Of a stretch of 64,000 nucleotides of DNA, positions 1 to 9,145 are shown one piece after another (within the stretch, counting starts at the first letter, position 1; each line of letters opens with the position of its first letter). The notes below the pieces were generated by a model, which was not told where the DNA came from, searched no databases, and was given only the letters and a program-made list of their open reading frames with translations. The stretch spans positions 34,136-98,135 of the forward strand of contig NZ_ANNU01000035.1 of assembly GCF_000346615.1 (NCBI RefSeq), in the 5' to 3' direction. The DNA is from Nafulsella turpanensis ZLM-10. GTDB lineage: Bacteria; Bacteroidota; Bacteroidia; Cytophagales; Cyclobacteriaceae. The translations under genes were made by a program, and so were the position numbers.

Positions 1-166
1 CCCTTTTTTCTTTTATTCAAACTTTGTTTCAAAAAAAATGAAAAAAAGATAAAATCCATTCATTTACCTTTTTCTCGGGGCATGAAAGTTTTCTCCACTT
101 TTACCACAAGTTCCTGCTGTTCAGCTAAATCAACACCTATGCTTTACCTGCAGCCTTTACTTTTGG

Positions 167-2728
167 TTAATTCATCAGGAAACGACTGTATGCTTCCTGA
201 AGTCGCGGGTCCTCTTCTGCTGCCGCAATTTCTTTTAACCGCTCTACCATTCCCGGGAGGCGATCCATCAAAAGCGCCAATGCATTAAAGGCAGAATAGC
301 GGATATAATAGACATCTCCATTTCTGGCATACTCCTCCAGTATGGATGCTCCCTGCTGCAGGTAAGGTTCCTCGAGCTGGCTTACATACTGTCCAAAGTA
401 ATTGAGGAAATAATACAGGTCACTTCCCTGCTTCTCCTCCAGTTTCTCGGTGAACCATTCATACTTTCCCTTTTTCTTATTGAGGATGTAAAAATCGGCC
501 AGCGCCAAATGAATATCCGCATTTTTCATCTCCGCCAGAGACTCAAAGGCTTTCTCTTTGTCTGTGGCATCGGTTTGGCTGTAACCCTGAATGGCGGCGG
601 CCATTACCGAATAAGACGGATCTTCAAGGCCCTTGCGGAACTGCTCTCTGTAAGCATTCGGGTTGAGCGTCGACAAAATGCTGAGCGCATCGGCTCTTAC
701 CAGTGATTTTTCATCTTCTGCCAGTTCTGCCACTTTCTGCTCTACCTCCTTTTTACCTTCTCCTTCATAACTATCGAAGGCCCCCAGTGCCAGGCGCCGG
801 ATATAGTAAGAAGAATCTTCCAGGGCAGCCAGGAATAATTCCCTGTTTTCAGGCTGCATCAAGCCGGCCTCGAGCAATGCCTCCAGCGCCTTATAGCGCG
901 AAATATAATGGTCGGCATTCGTATACTGGAAACGGAGCTCTTCTTCTGTTTTCTCATGATTCAGCTCGGCCAGCAGCTGTTCTTCACCATCGAATATTAC
1001 CAGCGCAGGCTCCTCCGCAACCTCCAGCTCAAACTCCTGGAAGGGCTCTGTTATCTCTACGGCAAAACGCACTTTCTCATCGCCGGTGTAGGCATCTACA
1101 TAAAGCGGCAGTTTATAGAGCGGTGTCGTTTCCAGGTCCTGCTCCTGCCATACTTTTAATTTTAAAACACCTTCTTCATAGCTGTCTTCCACCCTCAATA
1201 CCGGATGGCCGGAATCGAGGAACCACTGGTTAAAGAACCAGTTCAGGTCTTCGCCCGTAATTTCCTCAAAAGCCAGTCGCAGTTCATGCACTTCTACCGG
1301 CTCGAAATCATTAGATTTAAGGTAGTGCTGAAGAGAGGCAAAAAATGCTTCATCCCCTACATAGCTGCGCAGCATATGCAGTATCCGACCGCCTTTGGCA
1401 TAAGAGTGGTTATCGAACATATCCTCCTTATCATCATAATAAAAGCGGATAAGATCGACCTGCTTGTTTTCTGCTTCCGCAAAATAGGAGGCGGCCTCTT
1501 CCATAAGGGTATGGGCGGCGGCCGCTTCACCGTATTTGTACTCGCTCCATAAATACTCGCTGTAGGTGGCAAAAGCTTCGTTCAGCGGAAGGTTACTCCA
1601 CGATTCGGCGGTAACAAGGTCGCCGAACCAGTGGTGAAACAACTCATGGGCAATGATGTAGTCCCAGTTATCGTCCAGCAACTCCCGGTCATCGACCTGC
1701 AAAGCTTCCATAAAGGTGGAGGCGGTAGTATTTTCCATGGCACCCGACACGAAGTCGCGCACCACTACCTGCGAGTACTTGCTCCACGGGTAAGGATAGC
1801 CCAGCTTTTCGGAGAAGAAGGTGAGCATCTCGGGTGTATTGCCGAATATGGCCTTTGCATATTTTTCATAGGCCGGCTCCACATAATAATCAACTTCCAT
1901 CCCATTCCACTCATCATCCACTACGGCAAAATCGCCAATGGCCATCATAAATAAATAAGGGGCATGGCTCTTTTCCATTCGCCAGTAATCGGTGCGGGTG
2001 CTGTCGTTCAGCAGGGTGGAGCTTACTAACTTCCCGTTCGAAAGGGTTTCAAACTGGTTATCGACTGTAATAAACATTTCCTGGGTTGTCCGCTGGTTAG
2101 GCGAATCGATGGTAGGGAACCAGGCAGAGCTGGCTTCGGTTTCCCCCTGCGTCCAAATCTGGCGGGGCTTCCCTTCTTCCCCTCCCAGGGGGTTGATAAA
2201 GTAAAGCCCTTTTGCATCGGTAATGGCTTCACTTCCTTTTGCCTCCAGCTCGTTTGGCTTGGCGGTATAATCAATTTCGACAAAATAATTTTCGCTCCGG
2301 TTATATTCCTTATCGAGGGCAATGGTTAAATATTCACCATCGTAGGTATAGTCAAGCGGCACCTTTCCTGTTCCTTTTAGCAATTGTACCTGGTGGATAT
2401 CGAAACCTTTGGCATCGAGCACCAGCTGACTTTGCGGATAAAAGTACGGCTTCAGTTCGAGGGTGGCTTTTCCATGCAAATATTGTTTTTCCCAGTCGAA
2501 ACGCACCGCCAGCCTGGTATGAACCAGGTCGTGCAGTAAGGTCTTGGCTTCACGGTAATCGGCATACGACACTACCTCTGGTTGCGCTAAAAGAGCCGTA
2601 TCGGGCGGGGTAGCGGGTTGTACCACCACCCCTTTATCGGGTACTAAGGCAGGCTCTGTTGATTTACAGGCAAAAAGCAGGCACAAAAGCCCAAGAAAGG
2701 AAAAATTTAACAACTTCCTGTCAGTCAT
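167..2728 (-). CDS. M1 family metallopeptidase, predicted outer-surface or periplasmic lipoprotein
   Basis: This protein of 853 residues is a zinc aminopeptidase of family M1, which removes N-terminal residues from peptides. The N-terminus has a signal peptide ending in a lipobox with Cys21, so the mature enzyme is probably a lipoprotein outside the cytoplasm. The GAMEN substrate-binding motif lies at residues 329-333. The zinc site HELFHHWFGD lies at 361-370 (His361, Glu362, His365), with the third ligand Glu384 in NEAFATY, 19 residues after His365 as the family requires. The C-terminal third is helical and HEAT-like, as in long bacterial M1 enzymes. The gene stands alone, divergent from the biotinyl protein with 87 bases between. 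All catalytic residues are present, so activity is expected; natural substrates cannot be read from sequence. Confidence 0.93.
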   Translation of the reverse strand: MTDRKLLNFSFLGLLCLLFACKSTEPALVPDKGVVVQPATPPDTALLAQPEVVSYADYREAKTLLHDLVHTRLAVRFDWEKQYLHGKATLELKPYFYPQSQLVLDAKGFDIHQVQLLKGTGKVPLDYTYDGEYLTIALDKEYNRSENYFVEIDYTAKPNELEAKGSEAITDAKGLYFINPLGGEEGKPRQIWTQGETEASSAWFPTIDSPNQRTTQEMFITVDNQFETLSNGKLVSSTLLNDSTRTDYWRMEKSHAPYLFMMAIGDFAVVDDEWNGMEVDYYVEPAYEKYAKAIFGNTPEMLTFFSEKLGYPYPWSKYSQVVVRDFVSGAMENTTASTFMEALQVDDRELLDDNWDYIIAHELFHHWFGDLVTAESWSNLPLNEAFATYSEYLWSEYKYGEAAAAHTLMEEAASYFAEAENKQVDLIRFYYDDKEDMFDNHSYAKGGRILHMLRSYVGDEAFFASLQHYLKSNDFEPVEVHELRLAFEEITGEDLNWFFNQWFLDSGHPVLRVEDSYEEGVLKLKVWQEQDLETTPLYKLPLYVDAYTGDEKVRFAVEITEPFQEFELEVAEEPALVIFDGEEQLLAELNHEKTEEELRFQYTNADHYISRYKALEALLEAGLMQPENRELFLAALEDSSYYIRRLALGAFDSYEGEGKKEVEQKVAELAEDEKSLVRADALSILSTLNPNAYREQFRKGLEDPSYSVMAAAIQGYSQTDATDKEKAFESLAEMKNADIHLALADFYILNKKKGKYEWFTEKLEEKQGSDLYYFLNYFGQYVSQLEEPYLQQGASILEEYARNGDVYYIRYSAFNALALLMDRLPGMVERLKEIAAAEEDPRLQEAYSRFLMN

Positions 2729-2815
2729 GATTCTTATTAAAATTTAATGGATTTCAGGTTTTGATTTTTTATCTTATTAAATTGTCAGCCCAAGTGGAAA
2801 ATAAAAGAAATCTTT

Positions 2816-3391
2816 ATGTATAAGGCATCTGTAAATAACGGCAATAATTACCAGATAAGCTATGCAGCCAACGAGATAAAGGTAAACGATACTCCCTTCG
2901 ATTGGGATATCCGCCATATTTCCGGCGCTCACTATCACATTATCCGCAATGGCAAATCTTACCGTCTGGAGGTGGTAAGCGCCCTGCATGAAGAGAAAAA
3001 GTTTATCATCAAAATAAACGGACAGAAGCAGGAAGTATTGCTGAAAGATCGCTACGACCTTTTGCTCGAGAAACTGGGCATGTCCGACCTGGCTGCACAA
3101 AAGATTAATCAGGTAAAAGCGCCCATGCCTGGCTTAATACTGGACATCAAAGTGGAAGGAGGCAGCGAGGTGAAAAAAGGCGATACTATTATGATACTCG
3201 AAGCCATGAAGATGGAAAACATTCTTAAAAGCCCCGGCGATGGTATTGTGGAAGCCATTAAGGTAAAAAAGGGGATAGCGTTGAAAAGAACCAGCTCCTT
3301 ATTCAATTTAAGTAAAATATTCATCCTTCCGGCAATGGAAGGATTTTTTTATATCCTCTTCTCAGCCAATGGACAAAACCGCTTTTTCTGA
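2816..3391 (+). CDS. Biotin carboxyl carrier (biotinyl-domain) protein with C-terminal frameshift
   Basis: This encodes a short carrier protein of acyl-CoA carboxylases. Residues 101-152 form a biotinyl/lipoyl domain with the biotinylation motif EAMKMEN, and Lys132 is the acceptor. The open frame runs to 191 residues, but the sequence after residue 153 (IALKRTSSLF...) does not look like the end of a biotinyl domain. Reading the -1 frame from about position 3271 gives GDSVEKNQLLIQFK followed by TAA at 3313-3315, which is the expected final beta strand and gives a protein of about 166 residues, the usual length. A strong terminator at 3323-3350 lies just after that stop and inside the extended frame. 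A one-base loss in the A6G4 run at 3265-3274, either real or a sequencing error, explains this. The gene is followed by pyrH. Confidence 0.85.
   Translation: MYKASVNNGNNYQISYAANEIKVNDTPFDWDIRHISGAHYHIIRNGKSYRLEVVSALHEEKKFIIKINGQKQEVLLKDRYDLLLEKLGMSDLAAQKINQVKAPMPGLILDIKVEGGSEVKKGDTIMILEAMKMENILKSPGDGIVEAIKVKKGIALKRTSSLFNLSKIFILPAMEGFFYILFSANGQNRFF
3323..3350 (+). terminator. Rho-independent terminator of the biotinyl protein gene
   Basis: An 8-base perfect stem (ATCCTTCC at 3323-3330 and GGAAGGAT at 3337-3344) with a 6-base loop is followed by a run of T. It sits 7 bases after the stop codon that is expected in the restored frame of the biotinyl protein. Confidence 0.8.
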
Positions 3392-3415
3392 TGTAGGAAA
3401 GCGGTTCCTTTATAG

Positions 3416-3423
3416 TATATTTG
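3416..3423 (+). promoter_or_regulatory. Bacteroidota-type -7 box for pyrH
   Basis: TATATTTG matches the TAnnTTTG consensus of the main Bacteroidota sigma factor and lies 21 bases before the pyrH ATG, between the upstream terminator and the gene. No clear -33 TTTG was found at the ideal distance. Confidence 0.6.
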
Positions 3424-3444
3424 CAGCAACAACCTAAACCCCTC

Positions 3445-4152
3445 ATGAAATATAAACGGATACTACTAAAATTAAGTGGAGAGTCTCTGATGGGCGACCA
3501 GCAATTTGGCATCGATGCGCAGCGGCTGGAGCAGTATGCACATGAAATAAAGAAGGTAAAAGACCTGGGAATTGAACTGGCCATTGTTATTGGCGGCGGC
3601 AATATTTACCGGGGCATACAGGCAGAGCGTACCGGTATTGACCGGGTACAGGGCGACTATATGGGTATGCTGGCGACCGTCATCAATGCCATGGCACTAC
3701 AAAGTATCCTGGAGAAGCATGGAATGTATACCCGCCTGATGTCGGGATTTAAAATTGAACAGGTTTGCGAGCCTTTTATCCGCAGGAGAGCAGTTCGCCA
3801 CCTCGAAAAAGGCCGCATCGTTATTTTTGGCGCCGGTATTGGCAACCCTTATTTTACTACCGACTCTACTGCCTCCCTCCGTGCTATTGAGGTAGAAGCC
3901 GATGTAGTGCTTAAAGGCACCCGCGTGGATGGTGTGTACTCTGCCGACCCGGAAAAAGACCCGGCAGCGGAACGCTACAGCAACATCTCCTTTCAGGAAG
4001 TATTCCAGAAGGGGTTGAACGTAATGGACATGACGGCCATTACCCTTTGCCAGGAAAACAACCTGCCGATTATTGTTTTTGATATGAATAAGCCTGGCAA
4101 CCTCCACAATCTGGTAGTAGGCGAAGAAGTTGGCACCCTCATTACCAGCTAA
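3445..4152 (+). CDS. pyrH: UMP kinase
   Basis: UMP kinase phosphorylates UMP to UDP with ATP in pyrimidine nucleotide synthesis. The 235-residue product from ATG 3445 is typical of bacterial hexameric PyrH, an amino-acid-kinase-fold enzyme unrelated to eukaryotic UMP kinases. [12 protein letters not shown] at the N-terminus is the nucleotide-binding strand and loop, IGGGNIYRG the glycine-rich loop, and [20 protein letters not shown] the conserved UMP/ATP site. An upstream TTG at 3421 keeps the frame open, but it lies inside the promoter box at 3416-3423, so the ATG is chosen. frr follows after 120 bases, the common pyrH-frr pairing. Confidence 0.96.
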   Translation: MKYKRILLKLSGESLMGDQQFGIDAQRLEQYAHEIKKVKDLGIELAIVIGGGNIYRGIQAERTGIDRVQGDYMGMLATVINAMALQSILEKHGMYTRLMSGFKIEQVCEPFIRRRAVRHLEKGRIVIFGAGIGNPYFTTDSTASLRAIEVEADVVLKGTRVDGVYSADPEKDPAAERYSNISFQEVFQKGLNVMDMTAITLCQENNLPIIVFDMNKPGNLHNLVVGEEVGTLITS

Positions 4153-4272
4153 TCTCCTGCGTAACCAATACCGGCCTGTAACTATTAAGGCATTATTCAA
4201 TTTATACTTCATAAGCCGCGGCAACAATACGGGCTTAATCTGATTTTTAAGTTACTTAATTTATTAACGATA

Positions 4273-4836
4273 ATGGAAGAAGAAATACAATTGTACCTGG
4301 ATGAAGCCAAAGAGCTAATGAAAAAGTCGGTCGACCACACCGCCCATGAGTTAAGCAAAATAAGGGCAGGAAAAGCCATGCCTAATATGCTTGATGGCAT
4401 TATGGTTGAATACTATGGCTCCCCTACTCCCATTCAGCAGGTATCCAGCATTAACACGCCCGATGCCCGCAGCATTGTTATCAAACCTTTCGAGCGTAAC
4501 CTGCTCAACGAAATTCAGCGCGCCATTACCAACAGCGACCTGGGGCTGGCCCCTCAAAACGATGGTGAGGTAATTCGCCTGAACATTCCGCCACTTACCG
4601 AAGAGCGCCGCCAGACGCTGGTAAAGCAGGTAAAGCAGGAAATTGAGCAGGGAAAAATAAGTGTCCGTAATATTCGTAAGGACACCAACAACTCTATCGG
4701 TAAATTAAAGAACGAAGGTATATCTGAAGACAGCATTAAGCGTGGCGAAGACAGGGTACAGGCCCTGACTGACCAGTATACAGAAGCACTGGATACTTTA
4801 CTGGCCAAGAAGGAGAAAGAAATCCTTACTGTCTAA
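4273..4836 (+). CDS. frr: Ribosome recycling factor
   Basis: The 187-residue product matches ribosome recycling factor, which with EF-G and IF3 separates the post-termination ribosome. The family signature is visible in sequence: ELSKIRAGKAMPNMLDGI near the N-terminus, then VEYYGSPTPIQQVSSIN for the second domain, and the long helical C-terminal bundle RRQTLVKQVKQEIEQGKISVRNIRKD with VSVRxxR-like spacing. The length is normal. It sits downstream of pyrH on the same strand and probably shares its transcript, and it faces nadD across a shared terminator. Confidence 0.97.
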   Translation: MEEEIQLYLDEAKELMKKSVDHTAHELSKIRAGKAMPNMLDGIMVEYYGSPTPIQQVSSINTPDARSIVIKPFERNLLNEIQRAITNSDLGLAPQNDGEVIRLNIPPLTEERRQTLVKQVKQEIEQGKISVRNIRKDTNNSIGKLKNEGISEDSIKRGEDRVQALTDQYTEALDTLLAKKEKEILTV

Positions 4837-4853
4837 AATAATTTTCCTGTTAT

Positions 4854-4897
4854 AAAAGAAAAGGGCGCTGTAGATATTCCACGCGCCCTTTTCTTTT
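4854..4897. terminator. Bidirectional terminator between frr and nadD
   Basis: A perfect 15-base stem (AAAAGAAAAGGGCGC at 4854-4868 and its complement at 4883-4897) with a 14-base loop has A-rich and T-rich flanks on both sides. It can end transcription from frr and from the convergent nadD operon. Confidence 0.88.
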
Positions 4898-4899
4898 GT

Positions 4900-5472
4900 T
4901 TAAGTATAAAATTTTCTGATGCTGATATGATCGGCCACTTTGTCGGGCACCAGGTACCGAATGCTTTTATACTCCAGTATTCTCCTCCGGATAAAAGTCG
5001 CTGATATATCGACCATGGGTGCCTCCACGAAGCGAACATTGGGGTGGTCATGTAAGTCTGAAGGTTTTGCATTAGGCCTAGGATATACGTACATGCCGTA
5101 ATGCTCCAGAATAACCGAAGCATTTTTCCACTTCGGAAAGTGGAGGAGGTTATCCTCTCCAATAATCAGCTTAAAATCGTGCTGGGGATATTTATCAGAC
5201 AGATAAGCCAGCGTATCGACGGTATAGCTTGGCCGTGGCATATGAAATTCCACATCAGTGGCTTCCATATGAAAGTTACCCTCAATGGCCATATTAACCA
5301 TATCGATCCGGTCGAACTCGTGCAGGAGTGATTTACTGCTCTTAAAAGGATTCAGCGGAGAAACTACAAACCACACCCGTTCAATGTCTGTATCTTCGAC
5401 CATTGTATTGGCGATGATTAAATGACCGACATGGATGGGGTTAAAGGAGCCAAAAAATAAACCTATCTTCAA
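4900..5472 (-). CDS. nadD: Nicotinate-nucleotide adenylyltransferase
   Basis: NadD joins nicotinate mononucleotide and ATP to form deamido-NAD in NAD synthesis. The 190-residue product has the nucleotidyltransferase start GLFFGSFNPIHVGH, with the HxGH-type motif at residues 14-17, and the second signature ISATFIR at 156-162. RPSYTVDTL and LIIGEDNL are typical NadD segments. The gene is the last of a close minus-strand series, starting 4 bases after the gmk stop codon. Confidence 0.95.
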   Translation of the reverse strand: MKIGLFFGSFNPIHVGHLIIANTMVEDTDIERVWFVVSPLNPFKSSKSLLHEFDRIDMVNMAIEGNFHMEATDVEFHMPRPSYTVDTLAYLSDKYPQHDFKLIIGEDNLLHFPKWKNASVILEHYGMYVYPRPNAKPSDLHDHPNVRFVEAPMVDISATFIRRRILEYKSIRYLVPDKVADHISIRKFYT

Positions 5473-5476
5473 TCCG

Positions 5477-6064
5477 CTAAATAGTAATGGTACCGTGTTT
5501 AAGGAAATTCTCGAGCAGCTCCTGTGCTTTTCGCAAAGAGGTATCCAGGTCTTCGTTTATCAGCGTTACATCGAATTTATCTTCAAAGCTCATTTCAAAC
5601 TTCGCTTTAAAGAGCCGCTGCGAAATGCTGGAGTCGCTTTCTGTTTGCCGGTCGTGGAGGCGCTGCTCCAGTACCTCCAGCGAAGGCACCTTTACAAAGA
5701 CAGCGAGCGCCTTTTCCCGGAAGTAATCCTTCAGGTGCAGACCGCCTTTAACATCCACATCAAAAATAACATGTTTGCCCTGCGCCCATATGCGCTCGAT
5801 CTCCGATTTTAGTGTTCCGTAAAAATTACCTGCGTAAACTTCTTCCCATTCAATAAACTCGTCTTTATCAATTTTTGCTTTAAACTCCTCCGGGCTCAGG
5901 AAATAATAATCCTTTCCGTTTTGCTCGTTTCTCCCCCTTTTATCGCGGGTGCAGGCCGAAATCGAAAACCCAAGATTAGGATTGGTGGCCAGCAGATGTT
6001 TTACTATGGTTGTTTTACCCGACCCTGATGGGGCCGAGAAGATGATTGCTTTTCCCTGATGCAT
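5477..6064 (-). CDS. gmk: Guanylate kinase
   Basis: Guanylate kinase converts GMP to GDP with ATP. The 195-residue product has the P-loop [15 protein letters not shown] (residues 10-24), the GMP-binding signature [20 protein letters not shown], and the [13 protein letters not shown] segment, all standard for the family. It lies between the anti-sigma gene (6-base gap) and nadD (4-base gap), so it is almost certainly cotranscribed with both. In many Bacteroidota a yicC-type gene precedes gmk; none is seen here. Confidence 0.95.
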   Translation of the reverse strand: MHQGKAIIFSAPSGSGKTTIVKHLLATNPNLGFSISACTRDKRGRNEQNGKDYYFLSPEEFKAKIDKDEFIEWEEVYAGNFYGTLKSEIERIWAQGKHVIFDVDVKGGLHLKDYFREKALAVFVKVPSLEVLEQRLHDRQTESDSSISQRLFKAKFEMSFEDKFDVTLINEDLDTSLRKAQELLENFLKHGTITI

Positions 6065-6070
6065 GAAAAA

Positions 6071-6328
6071 TTAGACAGTTTCCCGGATTTTAGACTTAAT
6101 ACAGTGAACAAGGTCTGCCGGCACCTCTTTTTTATCGACATTATTTCTGAGCACTGTCCGAATCGCTGACTCCAGGTTATGGGCGCGATAGCAGGGCATG
6201 CATTGTTCGATGTGCGCAAAATAATAATCCTTTTCGCCGTCCTTTGCTTCTCCATCCAGGATAAGCTCTAACAGCTCCATGCACTTTACGTGCTCATTAC
6301 AAGGTGTTTTGTCGTTGTTTTCCATCAT
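6071..6328 (-). CDS. ZAS-type zinc-binding anti-sigma factor
   Basis: This 85-residue protein has the anti-sigma ZAS motif His-x3-Cys-x2-Cys (His39, Cys43, Cys46, in HIEQCMPC) after a short helix carrying another Cys at 16. Such proteins hold an ECF sigma factor inactive and often release it on thiol oxidation or another signal. The gene follows the ECF sigma gene by 59 bases on the same strand, so its partner is very probably that sigma factor. There is no membrane segment, so it is a soluble sensor. The link with redox stress is inference from the family. Confidence 0.82.
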   Translation of the reverse strand: MMENNDKTPCNEHVKCMELLELILDGEAKDGEKDYYFAHIEQCMPCYRAHNLESAIRTVLRNNVDKKEVPADLVHCIKSKIRETV

Positions 6329-6387
6329 TTCATTGGTTTAGCCTCAAAAAATACGGTACAAATATTAGTTAGTTTAGTTTTTCATAT

Positions 6388-6966
6388 TTAATAACCCATG
6401 GACTGTGCGTAAGACTTTAGCTTATCTTTCAGCAGGTTACGGGCCCGGTGTAAGCGGGAGCGAACCGTACCAATTGGAATGTCCAGTATCTTGGCCATTT
6501 CTTCATAGGTAAAGCCTTCCAGGTCGCAAAGGATAATAACGGTTCGGAAGTCGACTGCCAGGGAATTAAGCGCATTCGTTACTTCGTCTCCAATCATATC
6601 CTGCAGGGCTTCCACCCTTAAGTCGGGCGTAATCTCTGCATTAGCGTCTTCAGAGTTATAATATGTTTCTACCTCATTATAATCTACCTTATTGGGCTCT
6701 TTGCTCTTTTTTCGGTAGTCATTTATGAAGCTGTTTTTCAATATCCGGAACAGCCATGCTTTTGCGTTGGTTCCTTCTTCAAAGGAATTAATAAAGCGAA
6801 AGGCCTTGAGGTAGGTTTCCTGCACCAAATCTTTGGCATCATCTTCATCAAATGTAAGCCTGTACGCAAAATTGTACATGGCATCGATATGAGGTAAAAA
6901 CTCCCCGTCAAAAATCTGTACTTTTTTCTGCTCCGAATACCGTTGTGGGTGATCGTTATCTGCCAT
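6388..6966 (-). CDS. ECF-type RNA polymerase sigma factor
   Basis: The 192-residue product contains sigma region 2 (MYNFAYRLTFDEDDAKDLVQ and TYLKAFRFINSF, then AWLFRILKNSFINDYRK) and sigma region 4 (LAVDFRTVIILCDLEGFTYE followed by a helix-turn-helix, IPIGTVRSRLHRAR). These are the two domains of extracytoplasmic-function sigma-70 factors of the SigH/RpoE type. The next gene encodes a ZAS anti-sigma factor, so activity is likely controlled by that partner. The leader upstream of the start (to about 7010) is very AT-rich and contains repeated TTAGT elements that may be a self-regulated promoter, but no motif can be assigned with certainty. Confidence 0.94.
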   Translation of the reverse strand: MADNDHPQRYSEQKKVQIFDGEFLPHIDAMYNFAYRLTFDEDDAKDLVQETYLKAFRFINSFEEGTNAKAWLFRILKNSFINDYRKKSKEPNKVDYNEVETYYNSEDANAEITPDLRVEALQDMIGDEVTNALNSLAVDFRTVIILCDLEGFTYEEMAKILDIPIGTVRSRLHRARNLLKDKLKSYAQSMGY

Positions 6967-7249
6967 AAAAATTAAAATTAAAAGACTAAAACTAACTAAT
7001 TATACCGACTAATTAAAAATACTGTTAGGGAAGCTGATGACTTTCCTTAAATAGTAACATTAATTTAAGGATAAAGTTAGCCCTGTTTCTTTCTAACGCT
7101 CCTTCAGCCTATGCTTGTATTTTATTTATCCTTAAGTGGTCACTTCCGACTCAAATACAGCTCCCCGTGTAAAATAATATTTTTCAGTAAATTGCATTCC
7201 ATTAGCATCTTATTGTTTCGTGCCCACAGGTGTACGATGAAAGCGTATT

Positions 7250-7855
7250 ATGGAATCAGGATCGACAAACAGTAAAATTTTTGGTATAGGGCTTTCAAAA
7301 ACCGGTACCACGAGCCTTGGAGCGGCACTGGAAATTTTAGGGTACAAAACAAAAGACTTTCCTTCTATTAAATATATCCCGCACTTCCTGCTCTATATTA
7401 AAGATAAGCACCTCCAGCATTACGATGCCTTTACGGATGTTCCGGTTATCCCTTTCTATAAAAAGTTAGACAAGAAGTTTCCCGGCTCCAAGTTTATATA
7501 TACCTACCGCGAAAAGGAAGACTGGCTCAGGTCATGCGAATTGTACCCACGCTTTAACCTGCCCTTCCGGAAGCTTCCTTTAAAAATTATAAAACTTCGC
7601 ACCCAGGTTTACGGCACCTACAAATTTGACAGGAATAAGTTTTCAGATGCTTACGATCGACATCATGCCGATGTAATGAGCTATTTTAAGGAAAAGCCGG
7701 AGCAGCTACTTTGTATGAATATTATTAAAGGAGAAGAGTGGGAGCCTCTTTGCAACTTTCTGAACCACCCTGTACCAGCAGTTCCGTTCCCTTCCAGGAA
7801 TACAAGAAAAAATAATTACGACGGCCACCTGCTGAAGTACCAGAGAGACCTGTAA
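7250..7855 (+). CDS. Sulfotransferase family protein
   Basis: The 201-residue product has the 5'-phosphosulfate-binding loop of PAPS-dependent sulfotransferases near the N-terminus (GIGLSKTGTTSLGAAL, residues 12-27) and the second conserved strand FIYTYREKEDWLRS that normally contacts the 3'-phosphate. Such enzymes move sulfate from PAPS to sugars, lipids or proteins. It precedes a glycosyltransferase cluster, so sulfation of a surface glycan is a reasonable inference. It is at the short end for the family but appears complete. Confidence 0.8.
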   Translation: MESGSTNSKIFGIGLSKTGTTSLGAALEILGYKTKDFPSIKYIPHFLLYIKDKHLQHYDAFTDVPVIPFYKKLDKKFPGSKFIYTYREKEDWLRSCELYPRFNLPFRKLPLKIIKLRTQVYGTYKFDRNKFSDAYDRHHADVMSYFKEKPEQLLCMNIIKGEEWEPLCNFLNHPVPAVPFPSRNTRKNNYDGHLLKYQRDL

Positions 7856-7947
7856 AACATCTGGCCTGCATCTACAGCCTGTAACATAGTTTTAGCACTC
7901 AGGTAGTTTAAAATAAATTTACCCGGAGGTAACATTTTCTTTTTATA

Positions 7948-9039
7948 ATGATGAATCTGCTCTTTCTTACCTACCAGGGCGATATGGCCGGCTCGACCAA
8001 TTCCATTGCCTACCTCACCCAAGGACTCGCTGAAAGAGGCCACCAGGTATATATAGGATGCAGAAAGGAAAGCCTGCTCTACGGTATGCTGGAGAATAGC
8101 AGGGTTCACCTTATCCCGATGGAGTTTAAAGGTAAACTCGACAGACAAAACATGCGGCAAATCCGCGATGCTGTCCGCCGGTATAACATACAGATCATTA
8201 ATGCACAAAGCAGTAAAGATCGGTACACCAGCATTTTTGCCCGCTGGCTTTACCGGCTTCCGGTTAAAATTGTGCATACCCGACGCCAAAATCCGGAAAG
8301 TATAGGAGGATGGCTGCAGAACACTTTTTATGTAAAGGGCACTGATAAAATAGTCGTAATCAGTGATGGCCTCAAAAATACTTTTATAAAAAAAGGTATC
8401 CCCGCCGAACACCTGGAGGTGCTGTACAATGGTATGCACCCGATGCGCTTTAAGCTTCACCAGCCGGAGCGAACAGAATTGCTCAGAAAAAATTTTAAAC
8501 TTGCTCCCTCCAGCCAGGTGATTGGCTTTGTGGGCAGAAAAAAGAACCAGGAACAGTTACTTGAAGCGCTTGCTTATTTGCCGGAAGAGGTAATAGTGCT
8601 ATTCGTGGGTATTGAGGAGAAAGACCTGCTGCCTTACCTGCAAAAGATTACCCCCCGCCAGCGGATCATCTTTGCAGGACAAGTACCACCGGATGATGTC
8701 ATTAACTTTTACCCGCTCTTTAATGTAAATGTTCTGGCTTCTACCATGGATGGGTTCGGCCTGGTGCTACTGGAGGCCATGGGCATGGGCGTACCTGTAA
8801 TTGGAACAGATTTCCCTGGCATTAATGATGTAATACAGGACGGGCAAAGCGGCCTCCTTTTTGAGGATGGCAATGCCAGAGATTTAGCCGAAAAGATAAA
8901 TCGTGTACTGAACGATGAAGCTCTAATGATAAAGCTGATTACCAATGGAAAAGAACGGGCACTAAAAACTTTTTCGATAGAAAACACTATTCAGGCCTAT
9001 GAGCAATTCTTTTCCCGCCTGATACAGCAGGGGGTTTAA
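7948..9039 (+). CDS. Glycosyltransferase family 4 protein
   Basis: A retaining GT-B glycosyltransferase of 363 residues. The N-terminal domain opens with NLLFLTYQGDMAGSTNSIAY, the glycine/asparagine loop of acceptor binding. The C-terminal nucleotide-sugar domain carries GFVGRKKNQEQLLEAL and the family EX7E motif in DGFGLVLLEAMGMGVPVIGT, followed by NDVIQDGQSGLLF. It probably adds a sugar to lipopolysaccharide core or another surface polymer, since further glycosyltransferases follow. Donor and acceptor are not deducible. Confidence 0.9.
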   Translation: MMNLLFLTYQGDMAGSTNSIAYLTQGLAERGHQVYIGCRKESLLYGMLENSRVHLIPMEFKGKLDRQNMRQIRDAVRRYNIQIINAQSSKDRYTSIFARWLYRLPVKIVHTRRQNPESIGGWLQNTFYVKGTDKIVVISDGLKNTFIKKGIPAEHLEVLYNGMHPMRFKLHQPERTELLRKNFKLAPSSQVIGFVGRKKNQEQLLEALAYLPEEVIVLFVGIEEKDLLPYLQKITPRQRIIFAGQVPPDDVINFYPLFNVNVLASTMDGFGLVLLEAMGMGVPVIGTDFPGINDVIQDGQSGLLFEDGNARDLAEKINRVLNDEALMIKLITNGKERALKTFSIENTIQAYEQFFSRLIQQGV

Positions 9040-9137
9040 GAATACCAGCTCCAGTAACAGTGGCTGCCAGAGCGAAACATCCTATTGCTCCGGGTTTTTC
9101 TTTTTTATCAGCTCTTTCTAATTTAGAGCCATCCATC

Positions 9138-9145
9138 TACCTTTG
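9138..9145 (+). promoter_or_regulatory. Candidate -7 box upstream of the GT2 gene
   Basis: TACCTTTG matches TAnnTTTG. If used, transcription would begin near 9150 and give the glycosyltransferase at 9469 a leader of about 320 bases. The gap from 9040 to 9468 holds no convincing gene; one open frame (9176-9472) has no ATG start. Confidence 0.4.
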
